Below are positions 1 to 6,865 of a DNA stretch of 25,956 nt, piece by piece. The translations under genes were made by a program, and so were the position numbers. Below the pieces are notes generated by a model. That model made no database searches. It was not told the DNA's origin and saw nothing but the letters and a program-made list of their open reading frames with translations. Source of the stretch: Candidatus Kaiserbacteria bacterium (GTDB taxonomy: Bacteria; Patescibacteriota; Minisyncoccia; Phycocordibacterales; UBA2100); NCBI GenBank assembly GCA_027066795.1, contig JAMONA010000038.1, forward strand, positions 1 to 25,956. Reading direction: 5' to 3'. Position 1 is the stretch's first letter. Each line of letters starts with the position of its first letter.

Positions 1-52
1 ATCAGACTATTGTAGCATCTTGTATAAAAATAATGTAGAATATTCTCCACAT

Positions 53-124
53 GGTCCCATCGTCTAACGGTTAGGACACCGGCTTTTCATGCCGGCAATC
101 GGGGTTCGATTCCCCGTGGGATCA
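53..124 (+). tRNA. tRNA-Glu (anticodon TTC)
   Basis: The sequence folds as a full cloverleaf. A 7-bp acceptor stem (GGTCCCA with TGGGATC, one G-T wobble) closes a CCGGC/GCCGG anticodon stem with loop TTTTCAT, so the anticodon is TTC for Glu. The T arm is CGGGG-TTCGATT-CCCCG. CCA is not encoded after discriminator A124. The AT-rich leader holds TATAAA (23-28) and TAGAAT (36-41), either of which could be a -10 element; I cannot choose between them. Confidence 0.97.
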
Positions 125-145
125 CATTTAGAACTTGCTCGGAAG

Positions 146-853
146 TTACTTTATATTATATACCACGTCCTTACGCTCTACTGCCACCTCCCAGCCGCGT
201 ATTTGTGCTTGTTTGTATAAAGAGCTGTTTGGGTTAAAGCATATAGGCCTCTCCACCATCTCTAGCATTGGGATATCTCCCTCAGTATCACCGACCCCTA
301 TAGAGCCCTCTAGGCTTAGACCCTCCTTTTCTATTGCTCTTTTTAAGATATTTGCCTTATTAAGCATCAGGTGCTCATCAGTAATTGCACCAGTAAACTT
401 ATCTGAGGGTCCTATCTCGTAGATCATGCCATAGACCTTATCAAACCCTAGTGTGGTACAGAACTCATCAAGTATAGTCTTAGGTGAGTGTGATATAGCG
501 AGCATGTAATAGCCCTGCGCTTTAAGCTCTTTAACCATGTTACGTGTGTACTTGTACGTGTGCTTGCTGTGTGTAGCTACTACCACTCTTGCCAAATCCT
601 TAAACTCGCCGTATGGCACACCTTTAATGTTATTTTTAAAAACTTCTACAACTGCACTTATATACTCATGGTAGCCACCTCTCCTCTCTTGCCACCGTTG
701 GTACTCTTTACTATAGTTGTCATTTGCAGCACTAGGGAAAAGACCACTCTCTATAAGAGCCTCTACCAAGCGTATGAGCAAACTATCACGGAATATAGTA
801 CCGTCTACATCAAACACGGCGACCTTCTGTGACTTTTTGTATAACTCTGTCAT
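146..853 (-). CDS. HAD-superfamily phosphatase, SerB/HAD-IB-like
   Basis: This 235-aa cytosolic protein has the HAD core. Motif I is DVDGT (residues 15-19), giving the nucleophile Asp15 and general acid Asp17. Motif II is in AISHSP near residue 120, a Lys follows in LNKAN, and motif IV is GDTEGDIPML. The helical cap between motifs I and II and the order of motifs resemble the phosphoserine phosphatase/HAD-IB branch, so it probably hydrolyses a small phosphomonoester. The substrate cannot be read from sequence. It is the last gene of a minus-strand run after nth (19-bp gap). A TAAAAT box lies 6 bases before the ATG and there is no Shine-Dalgarno site, so it may also have its own leaderless start. 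The family is clear; the specific enzyme is not. Confidence 0.88.
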   Translation of the reverse strand: MTELYKKSQKVAVFDVDGTIFRDSLLIRLVEALIESGLFPSAANDNYSKEYQRWQERRGGYHEYISAVVEVFKNNIKGVPYGEFKDLARVVVATHSKHTYKYTRNMVKELKAQGYYMLAISHSPKTILDEFCTTLGFDKVYGMIYEIGPSDKFTGAITDEHLMLNKANILKRAIEKEGLSLEGSIGVGDTEGDIPMLEMVERPICFNPNSSLYKQAQIRGWEVAVERKDVVYNIK

Positions 854-859
854 GCTAAT

Positions 860-865
860 ATTTTA
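860..865 (-). promoter_or_regulatory. Putative -10 box of the HAD phosphatase gene
   Basis: TAAAAT on the minus strand ends 6 bases before the start codon at 853. It overlaps a perfect inverted repeat (ATGCTAA/TTAGCAT, 850-867). No -35 element is obvious. Transcription from it would begin at or next to the ATG. Confidence 0.35.
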
Positions 866-872
866 GCATAAT

Positions 873-1532
873 TTACTTTGCCTTGGGCCATATGTTGTTT
901 GCACTTGGTATTAGCTTAGTTAGTGGGTGCTCCGCACAATCATGTGGCCTTGCCTTGCATATATAACGCCCGTACAGCACTAAGCCGTTGTTAACATACT
1001 TCCAATCTGCCTTATTAAACAACTCCTCAAGGTCATAAGAAATCTTAGTTAAGTCAGTATTAGTCGTAAGCTCAAACCTTAACGCAAACCTGCGCACGTG
1101 CGTGTCTGTGGCTATGCCCTCCCATATATCATACACCTCTCCTAGCACCACCGTGGCTGTCTTGTACGCCACGCCTGGTAGCTCTATCATCTGCTTAGTA
1201 TGCTTAGGCAACCTGCCACCAAAATTCTCTAATATATACTTCGCACTTGCAATAACATTCTTAGCCTTGTTGTTATAAAAGCTCACACTTGATATCAGGC
1301 TACTTAGCTCCATTATGTCAGCCTGAGCAAAATCCTGTACTGTCTTATACTCTTTAAACAGAGCTCTTGTAACTTTATTTACCAGCTTATCTGTACATTG
1401 TGCAGAAAGCATAACGGCTACAAGACATTGAAAACTACTATTATACTTTAGCTCTGTCTTCGGCTTCGGATATGTCTTCTTGAGGTATTTTATTATTTGC
1501 TGTGCACGCTGCCTCTTGATACCTTGGCTCAT
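873..1532 (-). CDS. nth: Endonuclease III-like DNA glycosylase/AP lyase with incomplete Fe-S motif
   Basis: This 219-aa base-excision repair enzyme should remove oxidised pyrimidines and cut the abasic site. The N-terminal LSAQCTDK (residues 43-49 region) is typical of the family. The helix-hairpin-helix LPGVAYKTA (118-126) carries the catalytic Lys124, and TDTHV carries the catalytic Asp143. The length matches E. coli Nth (211 aa). The C-terminus is unusual: the family's C-x6-C-x2-C-x5-C iron-sulfur ligands are reduced to Cys192 and Cys199, and AEHPLTKL stands where the last two cysteines should be. The protein probably folds without a 4Fe-4S cluster. It lies 18 bp after the upstream unknown gene and 19 bp before the HAD gene, in the same direction. 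Confidence 0.93.
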   Translation of the reverse strand: MSQGIKRQRAQQIIKYLKKTYPKPKTELKYNSSFQCLVAVMLSAQCTDKLVNKVTRALFKEYKTVQDFAQADIMELSSLISSVSFYNNKAKNVIASAKYILENFGGRLPKHTKQMIELPGVAYKTATVVLGEVYDIWEGIATDTHVRRFALRFELTTNTDLTKISYDLEELFNKADWKYVNNGLVLYGRYICKARPHDCAEHPLTKLIPSANNIWPKAK

Positions 1533-1550
1533 AATAGTGGTTTATTCAAC

Positions 1551-2153
1551 TTAGTTACTGCTTCTTAAGTCTCTAATCTTAGAATCTAGTAATCTTATTA
1601 ACATATCAACCTCTTGCTCTGGTGTCATGTCACCAATGTTTGGTGCTACTGCAGCAGAACCTGATGCAGTATAATACTGGTATGCACCTTCTAACTCTCT
1701 CTTAATATTTTCGACCATGTTTGCTATTTGTACCCTGTCATTAATCTGACTGCTTGAGTTCCTATAATCGTATACCAAACTGTTCGCCTTATTTATTACT
1801 TCAGCATACCTCTCTTCTAGTGTTAGAGGCTCTTTAAGAAGTTCTACGGTTCCAGATGGTGTAATTGGTTTATTATATTTTGCGTTTAACTCGTTAAACT
1901 TTTGTGCTAAAGCTGTTACAGCAGACTGAGCGACAGGCTGGAAGTCGTCTATCTTTTCTTTTATTCCTATAACTTGCGAGGTCAGGCTATTTATCTCACC
2001 GAGGTCATGGTCACTCAAGTTTCCTTGCTCTATTGCCTTAATTATCCTCGTACTTAATTCTGCTATATTTAATTCTAGTCCAACAAGAGTTCTTCTTAGC
2101 TCTCTAGGAGTTCTCTCTTCTACTGAAAGTCTTGCAAATCCTTCTTCTGGCAT
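1551..2153 (-). CDS. Hypothetical helical protein (200 aa)
   Basis: I do not recognise this protein. It is acidic and predicted mostly alpha-helical, with long polar stretches (for example residues 20-90 and 112-155) that could form coiled coils. It has no signal peptide, no membrane segment and no cysteines or catalytic motif that I can see. A linker at 157-175 is rich in Ala, Ser and Gly. The gene starts 4 bp after the DUF389 stop and precedes nth by 18 bp, so it is probably co-transcribed with both. TAGAAT ends 6 bases before its ATG, which could give an internal leaderless transcript. It could be a structural or scaffold protein; no function is assigned. Confidence 0.75.
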   Translation of the reverse strand: MPEEGFARLSVEERTPRELRRTLVGLELNIAELSTRIIKAIEQGNLSDHDLGEINSLTSQVIGIKEKIDDFQPVAQSAVTALAQKFNELNAKYNKPITPSGTVELLKEPLTLEERYAEVINKANSLVYDYRNSSSQINDRVQIANMVENIKRELEGAYQYYTASGSAAVAPNIGDMTPEQEVDMLIRLLDSKIRDLRSSN

Positions 2154-2157
2154 AAAA

Positions 2158-2898
2158 TTATTCTACATTATTTTTAATATCCTCTACTTTCTGCTCCTCT
2201 ACCTCTACCCTGTGCTCCTCTTGGGCTATCTTGCTGTCTGCCTGCTTTCTTTTACCGTGCACATCCATAAGAGAGAACGAGAGCATAGCAGCAAACACAA
2301 TGCCGGCTACATTAACTAGGTACATAACTAATGCCCCAGCTGCCATAGGCAAGTTTAAGTGAGCTATACCAATACCAACAACAGCAAGCGGAGGTATAAG
2401 TGCTACTGCTACTGCCACACCAGTAAGGCCCGACGATAGATGTGGCTGCACTACGGTATACGCAGCAGCAAGCCCTGCCACTATAGCCACTACGAAATAT
2501 AAGAGTGTAGGCTGTGTACGCGCGAAGATTATGCTGTTACTAGCCACCTCACCGCTGCCAAAACTACCAAAAGAAAATAGCAACGCAGCCAACGCAGAGG
2601 CGCCGACAGCAATGGCAGTGGCCCTGCCCAGTGAGCTAACAGAGCGACCTATAAGAGAGTGATTAGACATCGACAGCCCTAATGCTAGTGCAAGCACAGG
2701 GCCCATTATAGGTGCCAGTAGCATACTCCCTATCACAATAGTCTCACTCCCAGCCAATAAGCCGAAGCTAGCCATGAGTACAGAGAGTACAGTAAGGTAA
2801 AAGAAATCAAAATCTGGCGTAGCATCTTCAATCATTGAGCTTATAGCCTGCTCTTTATCTACCTCTGCAATAGTCTGAAACCTAGTAAAAAAATTCAT
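2158..2898 (-). CDS. DUF389 family integral membrane protein
   Basis: This 246-aa protein matches DUF389 in its signature block near residues 42-75: GLLAGSETIVIGSMLLAP followed by IMGPVLALALGL. About five or six hydrophobic helices run from residue 33 to 210. The C-terminal 30 residues are charged and probably cytosolic, rich in Glu, Lys and Val. DUF389 proteins are inner-membrane proteins whose function is not established. It heads the minus-strand run that ends with the HAD gene, and it is divergent from the helicase. A TATAAT box sits 7 bases before the ATG with no Shine-Dalgarno site, suggesting a leaderless transcript. Confidence 0.85.
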   Translation of the reverse strand: MNFFTRFQTIAEVDKEQAISSMIEDATPDFDFFYLTVLSVLMASFGLLAGSETIVIGSMLLAPIMGPVLALALGLSMSNHSLIGRSVSSLGRATAIAVGASALAALLFSFGSFGSGEVASNSIIFARTQPTLLYFVVAIVAGLAAAYTVVQPHLSSGLTGVAVAVALIPPLAVVGIGIAHLNLPMAAGALVMYLVNVAGIVFAAMLSFSLMDVHGKRKQADSKIAQEEHRVEVEEQKVEDIKNNVE

Positions 2899-2905
2899 TA
2901 ATATT

Positions 2906-2911
2906 ATTATA
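2906..2911 (-). promoter_or_regulatory. -10 box of DUF389 operon
   Basis: A consensus TATAAT on the minus strand lies 7 bases upstream of the ATG at 2898. The start point of transcription should fall on or beside the start codon. The -35 region is AT-rich without a clear hexamer. Confidence 0.6.
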
Positions 2912-2935
2912 CATTAATATGCTTAATAGTATAAT

Positions 2936-3003
2936 TTGACTTAATCCAGTATATATGTCATTATACCACGCAAGGTTTTAAGGCTCAACTAATTTTTGTT
3001 AGT
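2936..3003 (+). promoter_or_regulatory. Possible promoter and leader hairpin of the helicase
   Basis: TTGACT (2936-2941) followed after 17 bases by a weak CATTAT (2959-2964) may be the promoter of the helicase. It would give a leader of about 85 bases. Within the leader, AACTAA/TTAGTT (2986-3003) forms a 6-bp hairpin. Long structured leaders are known for cold-induced DEAD-box helicase genes, but a start near 3050 is equally possible. The remaining intergenic sequence shows nothing else. Confidence 0.3.
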
Positions 3004-3055
3004 TATTATGGGGTTTGATACCTACATACTAATTAATAAATAACTAAATTTTAAT

Positions 3056-4402
3056 ATGGAACAACGAAAAAGCCGCCCTAGTGGCGGAGGTAATAGGAAC
3101 AGTGGTGGCTGGCGTAAAGGTAAAACAAGTAATGGGCCAGCCAGTGGTGGTGGTTTTAAGCGTGGCGGCAACAACTTTAAGAAACGAAGTGGTGGCGCAC
3201 GTGGTGGCAACGGCGGTGGTGGATTTCGTGGTGGCAACGGCGGTGGCGGACGCCGAGGCGGCCGTGGACCACGCAAGATGCCAAGCTTTGACCCATCACA
3301 GTTTATAAATAAAAACCCAGTAGAAATAAAAGAGGTAGTGTACGAGCCAAAAAATACATTCAAAACTTTTGGACTAGACCCAAAAATCTCTAATATTGTA
3401 GAGAACATGGGTATCACTACCCCATCTCCAATACAAGATCAGATAATCCCACACATAATGCATGGTCATGATGTAATAGGACTCGCTGAGACAGGCACAG
3501 GAAAGACGGCTGCCTTCCTGCTACCACTTATACACAAGACTATGCATGAAGATAAGGGCGGTAAGATGCGTAAGACACTTATACTCACACCAACTCGTGA
3601 GCTAGCAATACAGATAGACGATGAGCTTAAAAAGTTCTCTGCTGGGCTACACCTATACTCTACAATATGTGTAGGAGGTGTAAACATACGACCACAAATA
3701 AGGGCTCTTAAGCGAGATAACCACTTTATAATTGGTACCCCTGGGCGTGTATTAGACTTACAGCGACAAGGTCACTTACGCACAAACGATGTAACAACCT
3801 TAGTACTAGACGAGGCCGACCGTATGCTAGACATGGGCTTCATAGGTGACATACGCACTATAATAGGTGGCACACCAGACAGTAGGGAGACGCTCTTCTT
3901 CTCTGCAACCATGACTAAAGACGCGCAGAAGGTGGTACACGACTTCCTTAAAGACCCTGTTGAGATATCTGTAAAGAAAAAGGATGTAACAAACTCCATA
4001 GAGCAAGATGTAGTACCCTTTACCCAAGCAGACAAGTTTGAGACACTTATGTTACTACTCTCTAAAGAAGAATTCTCTAGAGTAATAATATTCGTAGCCA
4101 TGAAACATGTCGCGAGTAAGCTAGCACACCAGCTCTCGGATAACGATGTAATTGCAGAGTCTATACACGGTAACAAAAGCCACGTACAGAGACAGCGCGC
4201 ACTTAAAAAGTTTAAAAGTGGCAACGCCCGAGTGCTAGTAGCCACAGACGTAGCCGCAAGAGGTATACACGTAGACAACGTGAGTCACGTAATAAACTAC
4301 GATCTACCTCAGCAATTTGACGACTATGTCCACCGTATAGGCCGCACCGGCCGCGGAGACAAGAAAGGAAAGGCCTTGACCTTTGTACCAAGCCGAGCAT
4401 AG
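3056..4402 (+). CDS. DEAD-box RNA helicase with N-terminal Gly/Arg-rich tail
   Basis: This 448-aa ATP-dependent RNA helicase probably acts in ribosome assembly or RNA decay. All core motifs are present: a Q motif around TFKTFGLDPKISNIVENMGI (residues 101-120) with TTPSPIQ, motif I AETGTGKT (144-151), PTRELA, TPGRVLD, motif II DEAD, motif III SAT, and motif VI HRIGRTGR near the C-terminus. The protein stops soon after motif VI. Its basic tail is at the N-terminus instead: residues 1-75 are rich in Gly, Arg and Lys with several RGG/GGN repeats, where bacterial relatives such as RhlE usually carry a C-terminal tail. The tail is likely an RNA-binding, disordered region. The gene has no strong Shine-Dalgarno site. 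It is the first plus-strand gene after the divergent DUF389 gene. Confidence 0.96.
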   Translation: MEQRKSRPSGGGNRNSGGWRKGKTSNGPASGGGFKRGGNNFKKRSGGARGGNGGGGFRGGNGGGGRRGGRGPRKMPSFDPSQFINKNPVEIKEVVYEPKNTFKTFGLDPKISNIVENMGITTPSPIQDQIIPHIMHGHDVIGLAETGTGKTAAFLLPLIHKTMHEDKGGKMRKTLILTPTRELAIQIDDELKKFSAGLHLYSTICVGGVNIRPQIRALKRDNHFIIGTPGRVLDLQRQGHLRTNDVTTLVLDEADRMLDMGFIGDIRTIIGGTPDSRETLFFSATMTKDAQKVVHDFLKDPVEISVKKKDVTNSIEQDVVPFTQADKFETLMLLLSKEEFSRVIIFVAMKHVASKLAHQLSDNDVIAESIHGNKSHVQRQRALKKFKSGNARVLVATDVAARGIHVDNVSHVINYDLPQQFDDYVHRIGRTGRGDKKGKALTFVPSRA

Positions 4403-4420
4403 CTAGAGTAGATACAATAG

Positions 4421-4735
4421 AAATATAAAAGAATAACCCTTGTGGCCAAACGTGGTGGAGAAAGAATGACAATTGATTATGCGCTCACCTTTTGCGGAAT
4501 AAAATCTCAAAAAGTTGTCCATGCTCCAAAAGATTTTATTATTATTGAGACAAAATCAGCCACAGGGAACGGTATTGCTGATAAGATATTTAAAAAAAAC
4601 CGACAACGTGCAACAAGTTGTTCAAAATTCTGCCTATCAAAAATATTGCTCAAGCAGGTTGATAGGTACAATACATTTCTGCCGCTACTTAAGAAAAACT
4701 TTCCGGAGTTTATTGCGAGTGAAACCCATGCATAA
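4421..4735 (+). pseudogene. C-terminal remnant of a VTC-domain protein
   Basis: The open frame runs from codon 4421, just after an in-frame TAG, to the stop at 4735. The stretch around ERMTIDYALTF, then DFIIIETKS, GIADKIFKK and the SKFCLSKILL block with NTFLPLLKK, follows the order and spacing of the last ~90 residues of the VTC (polyphosphate polymerase-like) domain as I know it. The N-terminal two thirds, including most of the basic substrate tunnel, is absent, so this is probably a decayed gene. A short protein could still be made from ATG 4466 (90 aa), which has GGAG 7 bases upstream. Codon choice differs from neighbours: Ile is mostly ATT here, ATA elsewhere. A hairpin terminator follows. 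The family call is from memory of the domain, without a profile search. Confidence 0.6.
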
Positions 4736-4757
4736 TATTTATTATAATTAACAACCC

Positions 4758-4795
4758 AAACACCATAGTAGAGCTCTGGTGTTTAAACTTTTTTA
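4758..4795 (+). terminator. Intrinsic terminator after the VTC remnant
   Basis: AAACACCA (4758-4765) pairs with TGGTGTTT (4777-4784) in a perfect 8-bp stem, with an 11-base loop and a run of T from 4789 on the plus strand. It overlaps the stop codon of the convergent ABC-F gene. Confidence 0.75.
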
Positions 4796-6267
4796 CCAAG
4801 GTCAAAAACTGTATCAATTTTAATCTGACTTACAAACTCTGGAACGTGGGACACGAGTAGCATCGCGCCTTTATACTCACTAAGGGCTTTAGCTATTATT
4901 GGTATGTGGCGGAAGTTAATGTGATTAGTGGGCTCATCTAGTATAAGGAGCCCTGGCTTCATGAGGGCTAGCCGTGCAAATGCTACGAGCCCCTTTTGTC
5001 CTTCTGACAGAGTACCTATTTTTGCACCCATAACTTGCCCAAACAGTAAGAAGCCTGCAGCTAGTGAGCGCATCTCCTCCTCGTCTTGTTTCTTCATTGA
5101 GTCTATAAGACAATCGTAGACTGTCTGGTCAAAATCTAGATTGGAAAAGTCTTGCCGATAATATCCTATGATGGTACCTTTTGCTACATGCTCTCCAGCT
5201 GCATGACCAGAGGCCAGTGACTCTAACAAGGTTGTCTTACCGATACCGTTAGGCCCGACAATGTGTGTGTGATCTCCGCGTTTAAGGAGTACGTCTCTCT
5301 TAACTTGCTTAGGCTCATGGTTGCGTACTACTGTATACTCGGTCAGACTCATAACCTCTACAGGTACGCCATCTTGTGTTGGGATACTGAAACTCCGTAT
5401 CGTCTTATCTTCTTTGCGCACATCCACCTTCTCGCTCTCGTAAGTATCGACTTTCTCTCTCATACGCTTGGCCACCATACGCATGTTACCACCCTTGTGG
5501 GCGAAGAAGTTTGCCTTGTCTTTATTTGATTGTATCTCTTTTGCCATTTGTGCGTTTTTCCGCTTCTCTTTCTCTATTTGTAGCTCTATCTCTCCTAGCA
5601 CGTCATCATAGTTACCATCGTACTTTTCTATAGCCTTTGTTTGTAAATTAAGGTACAACACCCCTTGTGTAAAGGCGTTAAGAAATGCTGCATCATGAGA
5701 TATGACTACCACCGTCTTACTATACTCTTTAAGAAAGCTTGTAAGGTGTGCAATACCCTCAACATCTAGATTGTTAGTGGGCTCATCTAGTAGCAGTACA
5801 TCTGGATTTTGTATTAAGGCCGAGGCCAATAATAAGCGTGCCTGCTGCCCACCAGAGAAGCTTCCTACTGTACGCTCTTTAAATGTATCGTAAACTTTTG
5901 TACCTATCTTAGGTGCAAGATTCACTACCTCTAGTACTGCATCTATCTTAGGGTCTATTGCATACTCTTTCTCTGTGAAAGTCTTAGCGAAGAATTCTCG
6001 CACAGTTAAGTCTAACTCCCCTCTTGGTATCACTTGCCTAGATATTGCTATTGTAGTACGAGGCATAATATTAATATTGCCATCGTCTGGAGTGTACATT
6101 CCTGTAATGAGGCCGAATATAGTACTCTTACCAGCCCCGTTTTGCCCCATAAGGGTAAACTTAGCGCCACGGCGTAGCGCAAAACTGGTATCTATAAGTA
6201 TCGGCTTATTCTCCTCATGTTCATATGAGACATTAGCGAATGTAACGAGCCCTTGTTGATGTGACAT
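4783..6267 (-). CDS. ABC-F family ATPase (ribosome-associated)
   Basis: This protein of 494 aa has two ABC ATPase domains and no membrane segments, which defines ABC-F. Domain 1 has Walker A GQNGAGKST, signature SGGQQARL and Walker B LLLDEPTNNLD. Domain 2 has GPNGIGKTT, signature LSEGQ and LILDEPTNHIN. Between them is a charged, helical linker (roughly residues 225-310), the part that reaches toward the P-site tRNA in family members. Its role is likely relief of stalled or slow ribosomes; antibiotic protection cannot be inferred. I chose ATG 6267 over the upstream frame start at 6306 because a promoter (TTGATA, 17 bases, TAAGCT) ends 10 bases before it. It converges with the VTC remnant. Confidence 0.92.
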   Translation of the reverse strand: MSHQQGLVTFANVSYEHEENKPILIDTSFALRRGAKFTLMGQNGAGKSTIFGLITGMYTPDDGNINIMPRTTIAISRQVIPRGELDLTVREFFAKTFTEKEYAIDPKIDAVLEVVNLAPKIGTKVYDTFKERTVGSFSGGQQARLLLASALIQNPDVLLLDEPTNNLDVEGIAHLTSFLKEYSKTVVVISHDAAFLNAFTQGVLYLNLQTKAIEKYDGNYDDVLGEIELQIEKEKRKNAQMAKEIQSNKDKANFFAHKGGNMRMVAKRMREKVDTYESEKVDVRKEDKTIRSFSIPTQDGVPVEVMSLTEYTVVRNHEPKQVKRDVLLKRGDHTHIVGPNGIGKTTLLESLASGHAAGEHVAKGTIIGYYRQDFSNLDFDQTVYDCLIDSMKKQDEEEMRSLAAGFLLFGQVMGAKIGTLSEGQKGLVAFARLALMKPGLLILDEPTNHINFRHIPIIAKALSEYKGAMLLVSHVPEFVSQIKIDTVFDLGKKV

Positions 6268-6277
6268 AGTGTGGTGT

Positions 6278-6306
6278 AGCTTACAGCATGGCAAGCGTAG
6301 TATCAA
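6278..6306 (-). promoter_or_regulatory. Promoter of the ABC-F gene
   Basis: TTGATA (6301-6306) and TAAGCT (6278-6283) are separated by exactly 17 bases on the minus strand. The -10 ends 10 bases before ATG 6267, giving a leader of only a few bases. Confidence 0.45.
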
Positions 6307-6326
6307 GTTATATAAGACTTAGAAGA

Positions 6327-6602
6327 TTACTTATACGAACCTTTTATTAAGCTCAGCTTTTGTATCTTGGTCAGTCTCTTTATTTCCGCCTCCCTGGCTC
6401 TGGCCTCGGCTAGGGTACTGTGGGTTTCTGAATAGACTAACTCTACTGGCCTGCGTAACTTGGTGTAATGTGCGCCAGACTTTAAATTGTTGTGCTGGTG
6501 TAGCCTCTTATCTAAATTATTTGTGCACCCGGTGTATAACGTATCGTCTGCACATTTTAATATGTAGACTGTATTTTGGTTTTTTGTGGTGGAGGAGTCC
6601 AT
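6327..6602 (-). CDS. Single-domain GIY-YIG nuclease-like protein
   Basis: This 91-aa protein is a free-standing GIY-YIG domain of the UPF0213/YhbQ type. The two strands appear as TVYILKC (residues 11-17) and LYTGCTNN (22-29), followed by the conserved Arg33 in DKRLHQHN. A Glu-rich helix (AEARAREAEIKRL) supplies the metal-binding Glu. The usual role of these small proteins is unclear; they may nick DNA. The basic C-terminus (KIQKLSLIKG) is common in the family. The ATG at 6602 is directly beside the base of an inverted-repeat structure (6607-6680). Upstream is tRNA-Gln; downstream, 60 bp away, is the ABC-F gene. Confidence 0.88.
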   Translation of the reverse strand: MDSSTTKNQNTVYILKCADDTLYTGCTNNLDKRLHQHNNLKSGAHYTKLRRPVELVYSETHSTLAEARAREAEIKRLTKIQKLSLIKGSYK

Positions 6603-6606
6603 AATG

Positions 6607-6680
6607 TAGTCGCTTTGATCTCATACTTCCTCAATAAATCGAGATACTTCAAAAAACAAGAATGTTTTTTGAAGCGACTA
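6607..6680 (-). repeat. Structured inverted-repeat element before the GIY-YIG gene
   Basis: A perfect 9-bp outer stem (TAGTCGCTT at 6607-6615 with AAGCGACTA at 6672-6680) encloses a second inverted repeat, CTTCAAAAAAC/GTTTTTTGAAG (6647-6657 with 6664-6674, 11 bp perfect). It also encloses a weaker ATCTC/GAGAT stem. The inner repeat overlaps the outer by 3 bases, so the two compete slightly or stack as a junction. A further CCAAAT/ATTTGG hairpin follows at 6689-6705. The element may be a leader structure of the GIY-YIG mRNA, a tRNA-Gln 3' trailer or a degraded mobile repeat; I cannot tell which. Confidence 0.55.
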
Positions 6681-6719
6681 TTTTCTGGCCAAATCAAAAA
6701 TTTGGTGAAAATATGTCGG

Positions 6720-6790
6720 CTGCCAGACTAGGATTCGAACCTAGATAGACGGCACCAAAAGCCGCAGTCCTACCATTAGACGATCTGGCA
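6720..6790 (-). tRNA. tRNA-Gln (anticodon TTG)
   Basis: The minus strand folds as a cloverleaf with acceptor TGCCAGA/TCTGGCA, anticodon stem GCGGC/GCCGT (one wobble) and loop TTTTGGT, so the anticodon is TTG for Gln. The T arm is CTAGG-TTCGAAT-CCTAG. Discriminator G6720 is followed by CCG, so CCA is not encoded. A TATAAA box lies 7 bases upstream (6798-6803). Confidence 0.96.
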
Positions 6791-6797
6791 ATATAAT

Positions 6798-6832
6798 GTT
6801 TATAGTGCACTATTGCGTGCACTGCGTGCACT
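6798..6832 (-). promoter_or_regulatory. tRNA-Gln promoter region with three GTGCAC repeats
   Basis: TATAAA on the minus strand (6798-6803) is the likely -10 of tRNA-Gln. Upstream, the palindrome GTGCAC occurs three times (6805-6810, 6817-6822, 6826-6831), and two of these form the direct repeat GCGTGCACT. The cluster covers the expected -35 position, which suggests an operator or simply a local duplication. The rest of the gap to yvcK (6833-6865) holds nothing recognisable. Confidence 0.35.
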
Positions 6833-6865
6833 TTATACCATTTTTTGAAGTTTTTTCCACCTTAA

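Noticed and set aside
3022..3417. Proline-rich open frame on the minus strand opposite the helicase
   Set aside because: It is the antisense reading of the Gly/Arg-rich helicase tail; the proline repeats come from GGN codons read backwards.
4515..4751. 78-codon frame overlapping the VTC remnant
   Set aside because: The other frame carries the VTC-like motifs and the Shine-Dalgarno-like site; this one has no recognisable content.
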